Part shown: piece after piece, positions 23,249-30,649 of the stretch
Layout of the letters: each line of letters begins with the position of its first letter
How positions within the stretch are numbered: position 1 is the stretch's first letter
NCBI GenBank assembly: GCA_028716725.1
Contig: JAQUPG010000013.1
Coordinates: 1 to 46,078 of the forward strand
Origin: Patescibacteria group bacterium
GTDB lineage: Bacteria > Patescibacteriota > Patescibacteriia > Patescibacteriales > JAQTRU01
Direction of reading: 5' to 3'
Length of the DNA: 46,078 nucleotides
The notes under the pieces: generated by a model
Seen by the model: the letters and a program-made list of their open reading frames with translations, nothing else
Database searches by the model: none
What the model was told of the DNA's origin: nothing
Program-made: the position numbers and the translations under genes

Positions 23249-24349
23249 ATGAGAAAGATTGCTTTTTCCCTTATCGTCTGGCTGATTTTGTCAGCCAGCG
23301 TTTTCGCTGAAACGACTCCGCTTTACATTTACAAAGGCACAGTTATCTGCCGAGATTTTACTGACGGTTCGATTCCCAACAGTAAGGTCCCCATTGGCGC
23401 TGATTCGGTTTTTACACAGGGCGATGATGTTTTAGCTCTGGGGGAGTTCATAAATGTTGTCGGCAAGCATAGATTCAAGGTGGAAAAATATCTAAACGGC
23501 ATTTTTTACAGTGAATATACCACGGGCTGGAAAAATCCGGAAGAAAAATGGGTCTGGGATTATTCCTATTTTGTCCATCCCCAGCCTAACGCCAGACCCG
23601 GCCGGTGGAAATGGATTATTTTCTTCGGGGACAGAGAAGGCGGGTTTGAGCAAGTAGACGAGAAGAATTTCAAAGTCATTAGAACTGATCCGCCTTATAC
23701 TTTCACCGGCGCCGTTGCCTGCCTTAGCATTGCTGATGGTGAAATCAAAAACAGCAAAGTTCCGGTTGGCGTTGACTCGGTTTTCACCGCCGGCGATACT
23801 GTCCGCGGCTTGGTAGAGTTGATAAAAGTTTACGTTAGGCACCGGTTTGGAGTTGTAACGCTTTTTAACGGTCGGTACTGGTCGGAGTATACGTCTGACT
23901 GGAGGGAAGTTGGTTTCGGCTGGGACTACTCGCATTTTACTCCCGAATTGAAGAATGCCCGCGTTGGCGATTGGGAATTCTTGATCTACCTGGAGAGTGA
24001 AGGGCATCTAGACTTTCTGGCAAACATAAAGTTCGGAGTAAAAGAAGCCGAACCCACCGCAGTTGAGTACAACGAGGTAGAGCCTCTCCGCTTTTCTCTT
24101 CACCAGAATTACCCCAATCCTTTCAACCCCGCGACAACCATCAGCTTCAACCTGATCTTCGGCGATGATACTTGCCTTGAGATTTTAAATCTCTCCGGCC
24201 AGAAAGTCGCTACTCTCCTTGACGGTTACTGCGAAGCCGGCCGTCATGAAGTTTACTGGAACGCCACCGGCTTTTCCGCCGGAGTTTATTTCGCCAGGCT
24301 CCAGTCCGGAGATTTCACGGCGACAAAAAAGATGACGTTATTGAAATAA
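23249..24349 (+). CDS. Secreted protein with two repeats and a T9SS-type sorting domain
   Basis: 366 residues. A signal peptide (1-20) precedes two homologous repeats of about 120 residues, which align through SKVPIGADSVFTQGD / SKVPVGVDSVFTAGD and YSEYTTGW / WSEYTSDW. The end (about 283-366) carries LHQNYPNPFNPATTISFNL, LSGQKVATLLDG, GRHEVYWNATGFSAGVYFAR and MTLLK. This is the T9SS type A / FlgD-like C-terminal domain that targets proteins to the surface in Bacteroidota and relatives. No T9SS machinery is seen here. GGAGG lies 6 nt upstream of ATG. Confidence 0.8.
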   Translation: MRKIAFSLIVWLILSASVFAETTPLYIYKGTVICRDFTDGSIPNSKVPIGADSVFTQGDDVLALGEFINVVGKHRFKVEKYLNGIFYSEYTTGWKNPEEKWVWDYSYFVHPQPNARPGRWKWIIFFGDREGGFEQVDEKNFKVIRTDPPYTFTGAVACLSIADGEIKNSKVPVGVDSVFTAGDTVRGLVELIKVYVRHRFGVVTLFNGRYWSEYTSDWREVGFGWDYSHFTPELKNARVGDWEFLIYLESEGHLDFLANIKFGVKEAEPTAVEYNEVEPLRFSLHQNYPNPFNPATTISFNLIFGDDTCLEILNLSGQKVATLLDGYCEAGRHEVYWNATGFSAGVYFARLQSGDFTATKKMTLLK

Positions 24350-24369
24350 ACGTCAGACACATTTTTACG

Positions 24370-24403
24370 GAGCCCACACTTTCACGAGTGCGGGCTTCTT
24401 TAT
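24370..24403 (+). terminator. Terminator of the T9SS-domain gene
   Basis: AGCCCACACT / AGTGCGGGCT hairpin (one mismatch) followed by TCTTTATTT. Confidence 0.8.
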
Positions 24404-24437
24404 TTACAAAAATTATTTTTAGGGTTATTCTTATATT

Positions 24438-24830
24438 ATGATTTTATATATTGATACAACCAATGGGAATAAAATAGAAATCGCTTTGGGAAAAGGGGAG
24501 AGGACTTTAGTGCGCGAAGAATTTGAGGCAAAGTATTCGCAGGCGGAGAAATTACTTCCGGCGATTAAAAAAATGCTGGCCGGAAAAAAAATTAAGCTAT
24601 CAGCCATTTCCGAAATTGTTATCGCGAATAAGAGCGGCGTTAATACCGGCTTTACGGCTTTGCGCATCGGCGTGGTTACGGCTAATGCTTTGGGCTACGC
24701 CTTGGGCATTCCGGTCAGGGGGGCGGCCAATAAGCTTAAGAGCAAAAAGTTTTCCGGGTTTGATGTTATAGAGCCGGTTTATAGCCAAAATCCTAATATT
24801 ACTAAGCAAAAAGCTCCTGCTGTGGATTAA
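24438..24830 (+). CDS. tsaB: TsaB-like protein of the tRNA t6A pathway (short)
   Basis: 130 residues. The N-terminal ASKHA fold is present (MILYIDTTNGNKIEIAL; SQAEKLLPAIKKML; EIVIANKSGVNTGFTALRIG; VVTANALGYALGIPV). TsaB pairs with TsaD, the enzyme that adds threonylcarbamoyl to A37 of ANN-decoding tRNAs. E. coli TsaB has about 230 residues, so roughly the second domain is missing. This may be normal for reduced genomes. The ending (VYSQNPNITKQKAPAVD) looks like the usual TsaB C-terminal 'P.Y.R....' motif moved forward. TATATT lies immediately before ATG, and no SD is present. Confidence 0.8.
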   Translation: MILYIDTTNGNKIEIALGKGERTLVREEFEAKYSQAEKLLPAIKKMLAGKKIKLSAISEIVIANKSGVNTGFTALRIGVVTANALGYALGIPVRGAANKLKSKKFSGFDVIEPVYSQNPNITKQKAPAVD

Positions 24831-24885
24831 CTGTTGAAAAGTTGATAAATAAGGCGCTTATTTAGTTTTACAAGGGGCAAAAGAA

Positions 24886-24918
24886 TAAACCCACTTATTA
24901 ACAAGCTGGGTTTTTTGT
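24886..24918 (+). terminator. Terminator after tsaB
   Basis: AACCCA-C-CTT / AAG-C-TGGGTT hairpin with six T. Confidence 0.8.
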
Positions 24919-24965
24919 TTGGCAATTTTACTTATATTAGGAAAAAAGTTGGATTTTTATCATCA

Positions 24966-24994
24966 TTGACTTTAGGCTAAAAGTGGAGTATAAT
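24966..24994 (+). promoter_or_regulatory. Promoter of the mraZ operon
   Basis: TTGACT (24966-24971), 17-nt spacer, TATAAT (24989-24994). The 5' leader to mraZ would be about 365 nt. Confidence 0.8.
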
Positions 24995-25030
24995 TAAAGT
25001 ATAAAGGTGAAAAGTGGGGAATAGAGGTGA
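24979..25030 (+). promoter_or_regulatory. Candidate MraZ operator boxes
   Basis: AAAAGTGG occurs twice (24979-24986, inside the promoter spacer, and 25010-25017), with related GGTGA words at 25006 and 25026. MraZ is known to bind repeated AAAGTGG/TGGG-type boxes at its own promoter. The fit in sequence and place supports autoregulation; spacing is not the classical one. Confidence 0.5.
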
Positions 25031-25040
25031 ATGAATGTTA

Positions 25041-25326
25041 TTTTTCGCTACCGCGAAAAAGCCGCACTACGAATGCGGCACATCCCTGCCCGCTAGCCTG
25101 CGGCAGCTTAGGCAGGCGGGCGAATTAAATTAAATCCATAAGTTTTTTAAAAATAAAAACAAAAAACTAAATTGGTTGGCCAAGATACTAAGCGCCAACC
25201 GTAAAAGTTCTAACCTTTTGGCTAGAGCATGGGGATGGCCTCGCCTCGGGCCTATCGGGGCAATCTTTATAAATTAAGGCAAAGAAGGGGTCTGATAAAT
25301 CAAACCTTGTTGGGAGATTATCAGAC
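25041..25326 (+). promoter_or_regulatory. Structured 5' leader of the mraZ operon, with nested palindromic repeat
   Basis: Perfect stems in order: TTTTTCGC/GCGAAAAA (25041-25060), GCCGCA/TGCGGC (25061-25079), a GCCCGC...GCGGGC palindromic repeat (25086-25121), GGTTGGC/GCCAACC (25174-25200), GCCTCG/CGGGGC (near 25240) and GTCTGATAA/TTATCAGAC (25290-25326). No gene lies in this stretch. Only the 25086-25121 part looks like a dispersed repeat; the rest may be leader RNA. Confidence 0.5.
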
Positions 25327-25366
25327 TTCTCTTGGGTCCTAATTAAGATCTACATTCTGGATAATT

Positions 25367-25798
25367 ATGTTTATTGGTGAATATCAACATAGCCTGGATA
25401 GTAAAGGAAGATTAGCTGTCCCGGCTAAATTTAGAGTTTTACTTAAAGGCGGAGCGGTTGTAACCAGGGGACTGGATAACTGCCTTTTTTTGTATCCGAA
25501 AAAACAATGGGAAATCCTGGCCACTAAACTGGCAGGGCTGCCCATAAGCCAGGCCAAAGCCCGGGCTTTTTCCCGTTTGATGCTCGCCGGGGCTATGGAC
25601 GTTGAATTTGATAATCAGGGAAGAATTACTCTTCCGGGGTATTTAAGAAAATTTGCCGGCTTAAAAAGGAAATCAATTATCGCCGGGCTTTATGACCGTT
25701 TAGAAATCTGGGACGAGGCGATCTGGAATAAATATAAAAGCGGGACAGAAAAACAAAGCAGTGATATCGCGGAAACTTTAGGCGAGCTAGGGGTTTAG
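25367..25798 (+). CDS. mraZ: Transcriptional regulator MraZ
   Basis: 143 residues, the usual length. Both SpoVT-AbrB-like halves are visible: MFIGEYQHSLDSKGRLAVPA with the DSKGR motif (about 11-15), and the second copy MDVEFDNQGRITLPGYLRKF with DNQGR (about 85-89). MraZ forms a ring and represses the division/wall cluster from boxes at its promoter. Here it heads mraZ-smORF-rsmH-ftsL-ftsI. No SD is visible, and the leader is long and structured. Confidence 0.95.
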   Translation: MFIGEYQHSLDSKGRLAVPAKFRVLLKGGAVVTRGLDNCLFLYPKKQWEILATKLAGLPISQAKARAFSRLMLAGAMDVEFDNQGRITLPGYLRKFAGLKRKSIIAGLYDRLEIWDEAIWNKYKSGTEKQSSDIAETLGELGV

Positions 25799-25839
25799 TA
25801 TTAACAATTGACAATTAACATAAAAATAAAAACAAAAAT

Positions 25840-25977
25840 ATGACGAAAAAAATTCAATGCCAGGGCCTGGGCGACACCAACGGCAGCGTTAAGATAAAAA
25901 TTATAAGGGCGCCCTTGGTCGACAGCCAGCAATTGCGAAGGATAATTTTTTCCCGAGCGCGGGCCTTGGTGCTGTAA
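25840..25977 (+). CDS. Candidate small basic protein between mraZ and rsmH
   Basis: 45 codons (ATG 25840, TAA 25975-25977), starting MTKKIQCQGLGDTNGSVKIK and ending RIIFSRARALVL. The DNA is more GC-rich than the flanking A/T spacer, as in coding DNA here. It fills most of a gap that would otherwise be unexplained. No SD is present, as with its neighbours. I do not recognise it, and chance cannot be excluded at this length. Confidence 0.45.
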   Translation: MTKKIQCQGLGDTNGSVKIKIIRAPLVDSQQLRRIIFSRARALVL

Positions 25978-25979
25978 TC

Positions 25980-26007
25980 GCATAACGCATAACGTGAAAC
26001 GCATAAC
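25980..26007 (+). repeat. Heptamer GCATAAC repeat, short copy
   Basis: GCATAAC twice, GTGAAAC once, GCATAAC once, just upstream of rsmH. The same unit forms the 14-copy array at 35264-35361. Confidence 0.8.
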
Positions 26008-26033
26008 ATTTAATATTTAGATTGTTGAATCAG

Positions 26034-26996
26034 ATGGAATACAAACACGAGCCAGTAATGATAAAAGAGGTTTTGGAATATCTCCGTCCGGGCAAGGGAC
26101 AATTTTTTATTGATTGCACTTTGGGCGGAGCTGGTTATACGATCGCCATTGCCGAGAGAGTAGGGGAAACCGGAAGAGTGCTCTCAATTGACCTTGATGA
26201 GATGGCGGTAGCCAATGCCCGCGGTTTAATCTCCGATAAGAAATTAACCAATATAATTTTAGTAAATGAAAATTTTAAAAATTTATCAAAAATTATTAAA
26301 AAATATTTCCCGGAAGAAAACCAAACGGGTCGGTTTAGCGGGATTGTATTTGATTTGGGTTTATCATCAGCTCAACTCGAAGACAAGAGCCGGGGATTTT
26401 CTTTTCAATTGGCTGCACCGCTAGATATGGCTTTCGGCCCGTTGGCGGGCAGAAGAACGGAGGAGATAATAAATAATTGGCCGGAAGCGGATTTAAAAAA
26501 AATTATCTCCGAATATGGCGAGGAGAAATTCGCCGGAAATATTGCCCGGTCTATAATAAAAAGAAGAAAAGAAGGGAAAATTAAAACCACCGGCGAATTA
26601 ACGGAAATTATCGCCGGAGCCGTACCTAAAAAATATCAAAACGCCAGAATTCATCCGGCGACCAGAACTTTCCAGGCTTTGCGGATTGCCACCAATGACG
26701 AGCTTGAAAATCTAAGGCAGGTTCTGCCCACAGCCGTTAGTTTGCTAAAAAGCGGCGGCCGGATAGCGGTTGTTTCTTTCCACAGCCTTGAGGACAGGAT
26801 AATAAAGAATTTTTTCCGGCAGGAAGCCAGGGGCTGCCTCTGCCCGCCGAATTTTCCGATTTGCCAATGCGGGCATAAAGCTAGTTTAAAAATACTTACA
26901 AAAAAGGTTATTAAGCCCGGCGGAGAAGAAGTTGCCAAAAACCCGCGGGCAAGAAGCGCCTGCCTGAGAGTAGCTGAAAAAATAAAAAATTTATAA
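26034..26996 (+). CDS. rsmH: 16S rRNA m4C1402 methyltransferase RsmH
   Basis: 320 residues. It starts MEYKHEPVMIKEVLEYLRPG. The SAM-binding motif is FIDCTLGGAGYTIAIAE, followed by VLSIDLDEMAVANA; the family stretches GIVFDLGLSSAQLEDKSRGF, PLDM and RIHPATRTFQALRIATNDEL are present, and IAVVSFHSLEDRIIKNFF lies near the end. It methylates N4 of C1402 in 16S rRNA. ATG 26034 is preferred over the TTG codons 9 and 12 nt upstream. ftsL follows after 8 nt. Confidence 0.95.
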   Translation: MEYKHEPVMIKEVLEYLRPGKGQFFIDCTLGGAGYTIAIAERVGETGRVLSIDLDEMAVANARGLISDKKLTNIILVNENFKNLSKIIKKYFPEENQTGRFSGIVFDLGLSSAQLEDKSRGFSFQLAAPLDMAFGPLAGRRTEEIINNWPEADLKKIISEYGEEKFAGNIARSIIKRRKEGKIKTTGELTEIIAGAVPKKYQNARIHPATRTFQALRIATNDELENLRQVLPTAVSLLKSGGRIAVVSFHSLEDRIIKNFFRQEARGCLCPPNFPICQCGHKASLKILTKKVIKPGGEEVAKNPRARSACLRVAEKIKNL

Positions 26997-27004
26997 AAAA
27001 TAAA

Positions 27005-27358
27005 ATGACAAACACAAACACAAAAACACAAAAAGAGTTTTGCGAAAATAAAATCGAGCCGAAGAGGAGCGGATTATTTAATTTTAAAAATTTAAATAGA
27101 TTTTTGTTTGTCGTTATTGTGGTTGCCGGGGTTTATTACTTAACCGGAATTAACGATTTAACCGTCAAGGGCTTTAAATTGCAGGAAGAAAAAGGCAAGG
27201 TTAACCTCCTTAAGGAAGAGAATATCGCTTTAGAATTAAAGAAAAACGGTTTAGAGTCTTACAATAATTTAAGCGAGCGGGCGAAGGAATTAAAGATGGT
27301 GGCCGCCGGAGAAATTGATTATATAACGGTCCAAAGCGGCATTGTTGCCAAAAAATAA
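27005..27358 (+). CDS. ftsL: FtsL/DivIC-like division protein
   Basis: 117 residues. A charged cytoplasmic start is followed by one TM helix (about 32-50, RFLFVVIVVAGVYYLTGI) and an extracellular coiled coil (about 55-95, KLQEEKGKVNLLKEENIALE). Sequence identity in this family is low, so the call rests on size, topology and position between rsmH and the class B PBP gene, where ftsL normally lies. It would join the FtsQLB-type complex that activates septal wall synthesis. Confidence 0.75.
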   Translation: MTNTNTKTQKEFCENKIEPKRSGLFNFKNLNRFLFVVIVVAGVYYLTGINDLTVKGFKLQEEKGKVNLLKEENIALELKKNGLESYNNLSERAKELKMVAAGEIDYITVQSGIVAKK

Positions 27359-27376
27359 TAGATTTATTATTCCCTT

Positions 27377-29485
27377 ATGAGGTTGTGGAGAAAGCCAAAA
27401 CAAAAAATCAGCGTTGCTAAAAATAATCGCCTTAATTTAATAATCGCGATTGTTTTTTTATTAGGAGGCTCGGTTTTATATAAATTATACGGTTTGCAGG
27501 TGAAGGACTATGATTTATACACGGCTTTAGCCGACGGCCAGCACCAAATTTACAGCGAATTAAAACCCGCCCGAGGAAAAATTTTTTTGACCGACCGCAA
27601 GCAGGGGCAGGCGCAAGAAGAATTATACCCTTTTGCCACCAATAAAGATTTTGCCTTGGTTTATGCCATACCCAAAGAAGTAAAAGAGCCGGAAATTTTA
27701 GCGGAAAAATTATATATTATTTTTAACCAGGAGAAGGTGGAGAAAGAGGTGGATGAATTATTAAAAAAAGAAGAGGACGATAAACTTGATAATGAGTTAG
27801 AATATGTGGCAAGCCTTAATCTGCCGGAGGAAGAAAGAATGAAAAGAGAAACGGAAGTAAAGACAAGACTGGAAAATTTAAAGGCAGACAAAAAATACCA
27901 GGAAACTTTAACCATAAGGAGAGAAGCGGAAATAAACTTAAGGAAAGAAAAGGTGGTGGGGGATTATCTAGCCGCTTTGATGAAGAAAAATGACCCTTAT
28001 GAGCCGATTGCCAAAAAAGTTAATGAAGAAACGTTGAAAAAATTATACGGCCTTCTTTTAAGCAATGAAGAGAAAAAAATTGAAGCATCTGATCTGGAAA
28101 TAAAAAACGGAATTATTTTTAATAACAACCAGGGGGGCAAAGCGGAGGAGCCGGCGGAAATAAAGTTTCCGGGGTTGTCTTATATAATGACGGCTTACCG
28201 CTTTTATCCGGAAGGTGATATCGGTTCCCAGGTTTTGGGCTTTACCAGCTATGCGGACGAAGAGCCAAGGGGGAAATACGGATTAGAGGGTTTTTTCGAC
28301 GAAGAACTTTTCGGGCGGTACGGCTCGATTAAAGAGGAGCGGGGGGCGGAGAAAGACGTAATTATTGTTAATGACCGGGAATATAAAAAGCCGGTAGACG
28401 GCAGCGATTTAATTTTAACCATTAACCGTTCAGTCCAGTTCAGGGTTTGCCAGACATTAAACGAAGCGGTTCTGCGGCACGGGGCGGACGGAGGCAGCAT
28501 CATAGTTATGGATCCGAAAACCGGAGCCGTAATCGCCATGTGTTCCTATCCGGATTTTGACCCCAACAATTATGACCAGGTTAAAGATATAAACATTTTT
28601 AATAATCCGGCGATTTTTGCGCAATACGAACCCGGTTCGGTTTTTAAGCCTATCACCATGGCCGCGGCCTTAGATCAGGGCAAAGTTACCCCGGAAACTA
28701 CTTATAAAGACGAGGGCCAGGTTATGATCACCGGCTGGCCCAAGCCGATAAAAAATTCTGATTTTGACAGTTTCGGCGGGCACGGCGAAGTTAATATGAC
28801 CTCCGTTTTGGAAAATTCTTTAAATACCGGAGCGATTTTTGCCATGCAGCAGACCGGGGCTGACGTTTTTGCCAATTATGTAAAAAATTTCGGCTTTGGT
28901 GAGAATACCGGGATAGAGCTGTCAGGGGAAGCTTCGGGGGATATAAGGAATTTAACTGTGGCTAAAATAAAGCCGATTGATGCGGCGGTCGCTTCTTTCG
29001 GCCAGGGCATAAGCGTTACTCCGATTCAGCTGGTGGGCGCTTACGCCGCGATTGCCAATGGCGGAATTTTGATGAAGCCTTATATTGTAAAAGAAATTGA
29101 CCATCCTGACGGGACAAAGGATATTACGGAGCCAAAAGAAATCAGGAGAGTAATTTCGGAGAAAGCGGCGACTTTATTGGGCGGTATGCTGGTCAATGTC
29201 GTGGAAGAGGGCCATGGTAAAAAGGCCGGCGTCAAGGGTTATTATGTGGCGGGGAAAACCGGTACCGCCCAGGTTCCGAAAAAAGACGGCTTGGGCTACC
29301 AATCCGGCGTTAACATCGGCTCTTTTGCCGGCTTTGCCCCGGCCGATGATCCGCAGTTTGCAATGCTCGTACGGATTGACCATCCGCGCGACGTTTCCTG
29401 GGCTGAGTCTTCGGCCGCCCCCTTGTTTGGCGAAATCGCCGAATTTCTGCTACAATATTATCAGGTGCCGAAAACCAGAGAATAA
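27377..29485 (+). CDS. ftsI: Class B penicillin-binding protein (FtsI/PBP2 type)
   Basis: 702 residues. One TM helix (about 22-40) is followed by the pedestal domain, which includes a long charged helical insertion (about 100-250, rich in Lys/Glu) not usual in the family. The transpeptidase domain has SVFK (S421 as nucleophile), SLN (S481) and KTGT (K627), all intact. The enzyme cross-links septal peptidoglycan outside the membrane, normally with an SEDS glycosyltransferase, which is not in this window. It starts 18 nt after ftsL. Confidence 0.93.
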   Translation: MRLWRKPKQKISVAKNNRLNLIIAIVFLLGGSVLYKLYGLQVKDYDLYTALADGQHQIYSELKPARGKIFLTDRKQGQAQEELYPFATNKDFALVYAIPKEVKEPEILAEKLYIIFNQEKVEKEVDELLKKEEDDKLDNELEYVASLNLPEEERMKRETEVKTRLENLKADKKYQETLTIRREAEINLRKEKVVGDYLAALMKKNDPYEPIAKKVNEETLKKLYGLLLSNEEKKIEASDLEIKNGIIFNNNQGGKAEEPAEIKFPGLSYIMTAYRFYPEGDIGSQVLGFTSYADEEPRGKYGLEGFFDEELFGRYGSIKEERGAEKDVIIVNDREYKKPVDGSDLILTINRSVQFRVCQTLNEAVLRHGADGGSIIVMDPKTGAVIAMCSYPDFDPNNYDQVKDINIFNNPAIFAQYEPGSVFKPITMAAALDQGKVTPETTYKDEGQVMITGWPKPIKNSDFDSFGGHGEVNMTSVLENSLNTGAIFAMQQTGADVFANYVKNFGFGENTGIELSGEASGDIRNLTVAKIKPIDAAVASFGQGISVTPIQLVGAYAAIANGGILMKPYIVKEIDHPDGTKDITEPKEIRRVISEKAATLLGGMLVNVVEEGHGKKAGVKGYYVAGKTGTAQVPKKDGLGYQSGVNIGSFAGFAPADDPQFAMLVRIDHPRDVSWAESSAAPLFGEIAEFLLQYYQVPKTRE

Positions 29486-29528
29486 CGTTATTTATATATT
29501 TGCAATAATGTTAAATTATACCCCCGTT

Positions 29529-29640
29529 ATTCTGATAACCAGATATCCTTTTCCTGATAACCTGATTAAACTGATATTCTAAAAGGTCATCAGGGGATCA
29601 GTCGATCAGGGAAAGGTTATCAGACAATCTGTTTATCAAA
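29529..29640. repeat. CTGATAACC palindromic repeat
   Basis: The left half repeats CTGATAACC and CCTGAT words; the right half (ATCAGGGAAAGGTTATCAG) is their reverse complement. The element lies between ftsI and a foreign-looking membrane gene. Confidence 0.65.
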
Positions 29641-29673
29641 AGGTGGTGATTTTAAAATTTTTATATTTTTAAT

Positions 29674-30615
29674 ATGGAGCAAATAAAGGGACCGAATATT
29701 TGGAAGTATATTTTATTTCTTATTTTAACACTAATATTTTTTTCTATCTTTTTTTCAATGACTTCTTTCAGAGAAGGGTTTGATTCAGATGGGCCTTACA
29801 GATCTTTAATAATTGGTTTTATTCTTGGAGCAACTATTTTCCCTTTATTCTTTATCTATTATTATTCCCTTAAAAGATATTTGTATTTGAATGAGGAAAA
29901 ATTATTTTTTAAATTATTTTTAATTGTCTTGGAATCTTTTTTTGCTATATCCCTTCTTATCGGTGGAATAATAGTCATAATTACTTTAACCGGTTTATAT
30001 TTTCACGGAGAAGAAGGTATGGCATTGCTTTTAGCTCCTTGGCTTGGATATAGAATATCTATTTTTTGTTTAATTATTTTAACAATTTTTTTAGCAATAA
30101 TTAGAATTAAAACTAAACCCGTTGAAACAAAAATAAAAGTTCTTAAGGGGATGTTAATATTATTTTATCTTGTTTTAGCAATTTTTTTCGCCTTTCAATT
30201 AGTTAAAGATTCCCAAAAATGTGGTTATACTTTTATGTCTTTTTATGGTCTTTCTCCAGATGATTTTATGTCTCTTAAATATGATTGCCAAACCGTAAAA
30301 GCTTTGGTTACGGAGGACTATGATAAATATTGTAAATGGGATGATAGATGTTGGCAGAATCTTGTTTTTATGACTAAAGATGAACAATTTTGCGGAAAAA
30401 CAGATGATCCTGAATTTTATTCTTATCTAAGAGAAAAAGGTTATGGCGAAAATGATATTAACACGTATAAGGAAAATGCTCTTAGGGATAAAGAATATTG
30501 TCATAATTTGGTATTAAATCTTATTAATAATTGTGAAGAAATTTCCAGTATAAAGGGAGTTGAATCTATACGCCGTTTCAAATTTAAGGGCGTGGAATAT
30601 CCTGTTTGTGATTAG
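29674..30615 (+). CDS. Multi-pass membrane protein with Cys-rich extracytoplasmic tail
   Basis: 313 residues, unknown family. Five hydrophobic helices (about 11-31, 43-63, 80-106, 120-140, 157-175) are followed by a tail (about 180-313) with nine cysteines and many aromatic/acidic residues (DKYCKWDDRCWQNLVFMTKD). This suggests a disulfide-rich domain outside the cell. Codon use is far more A/T-rich than ftsI and murF on either side, and a palindromic repeat borders it on the left. It is probably an insertion into the division cluster. Confidence 0.65.
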   Translation: MEQIKGPNIWKYILFLILTLIFFSIFFSMTSFREGFDSDGPYRSLIIGFILGATIFPLFFIYYYSLKRYLYLNEEKLFFKLFLIVLESFFAISLLIGGIIVIITLTGLYFHGEEGMALLLAPWLGYRISIFCLIILTIFLAIIRIKTKPVETKIKVLKGMLILFYLVLAIFFAFQLVKDSQKCGYTFMSFYGLSPDDFMSLKYDCQTVKALVTEDYDKYCKWDDRCWQNLVFMTKDEQFCGKTDDPEFYSYLREKGYGENDINTYKENALRDKEYCHNLVLNLINNCEEISSIKGVESIRRFKFKGVEYPVCD

Positions 30616-30649
30616 AAATTAGAGAAAAATTTAAAATTTTTCGTATATT

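Noticed and set aside
23249-24349. Active type 9 secretion system
   Set aside because: Only the sorting-type domain is seen. No Por machinery genes lie in the window.
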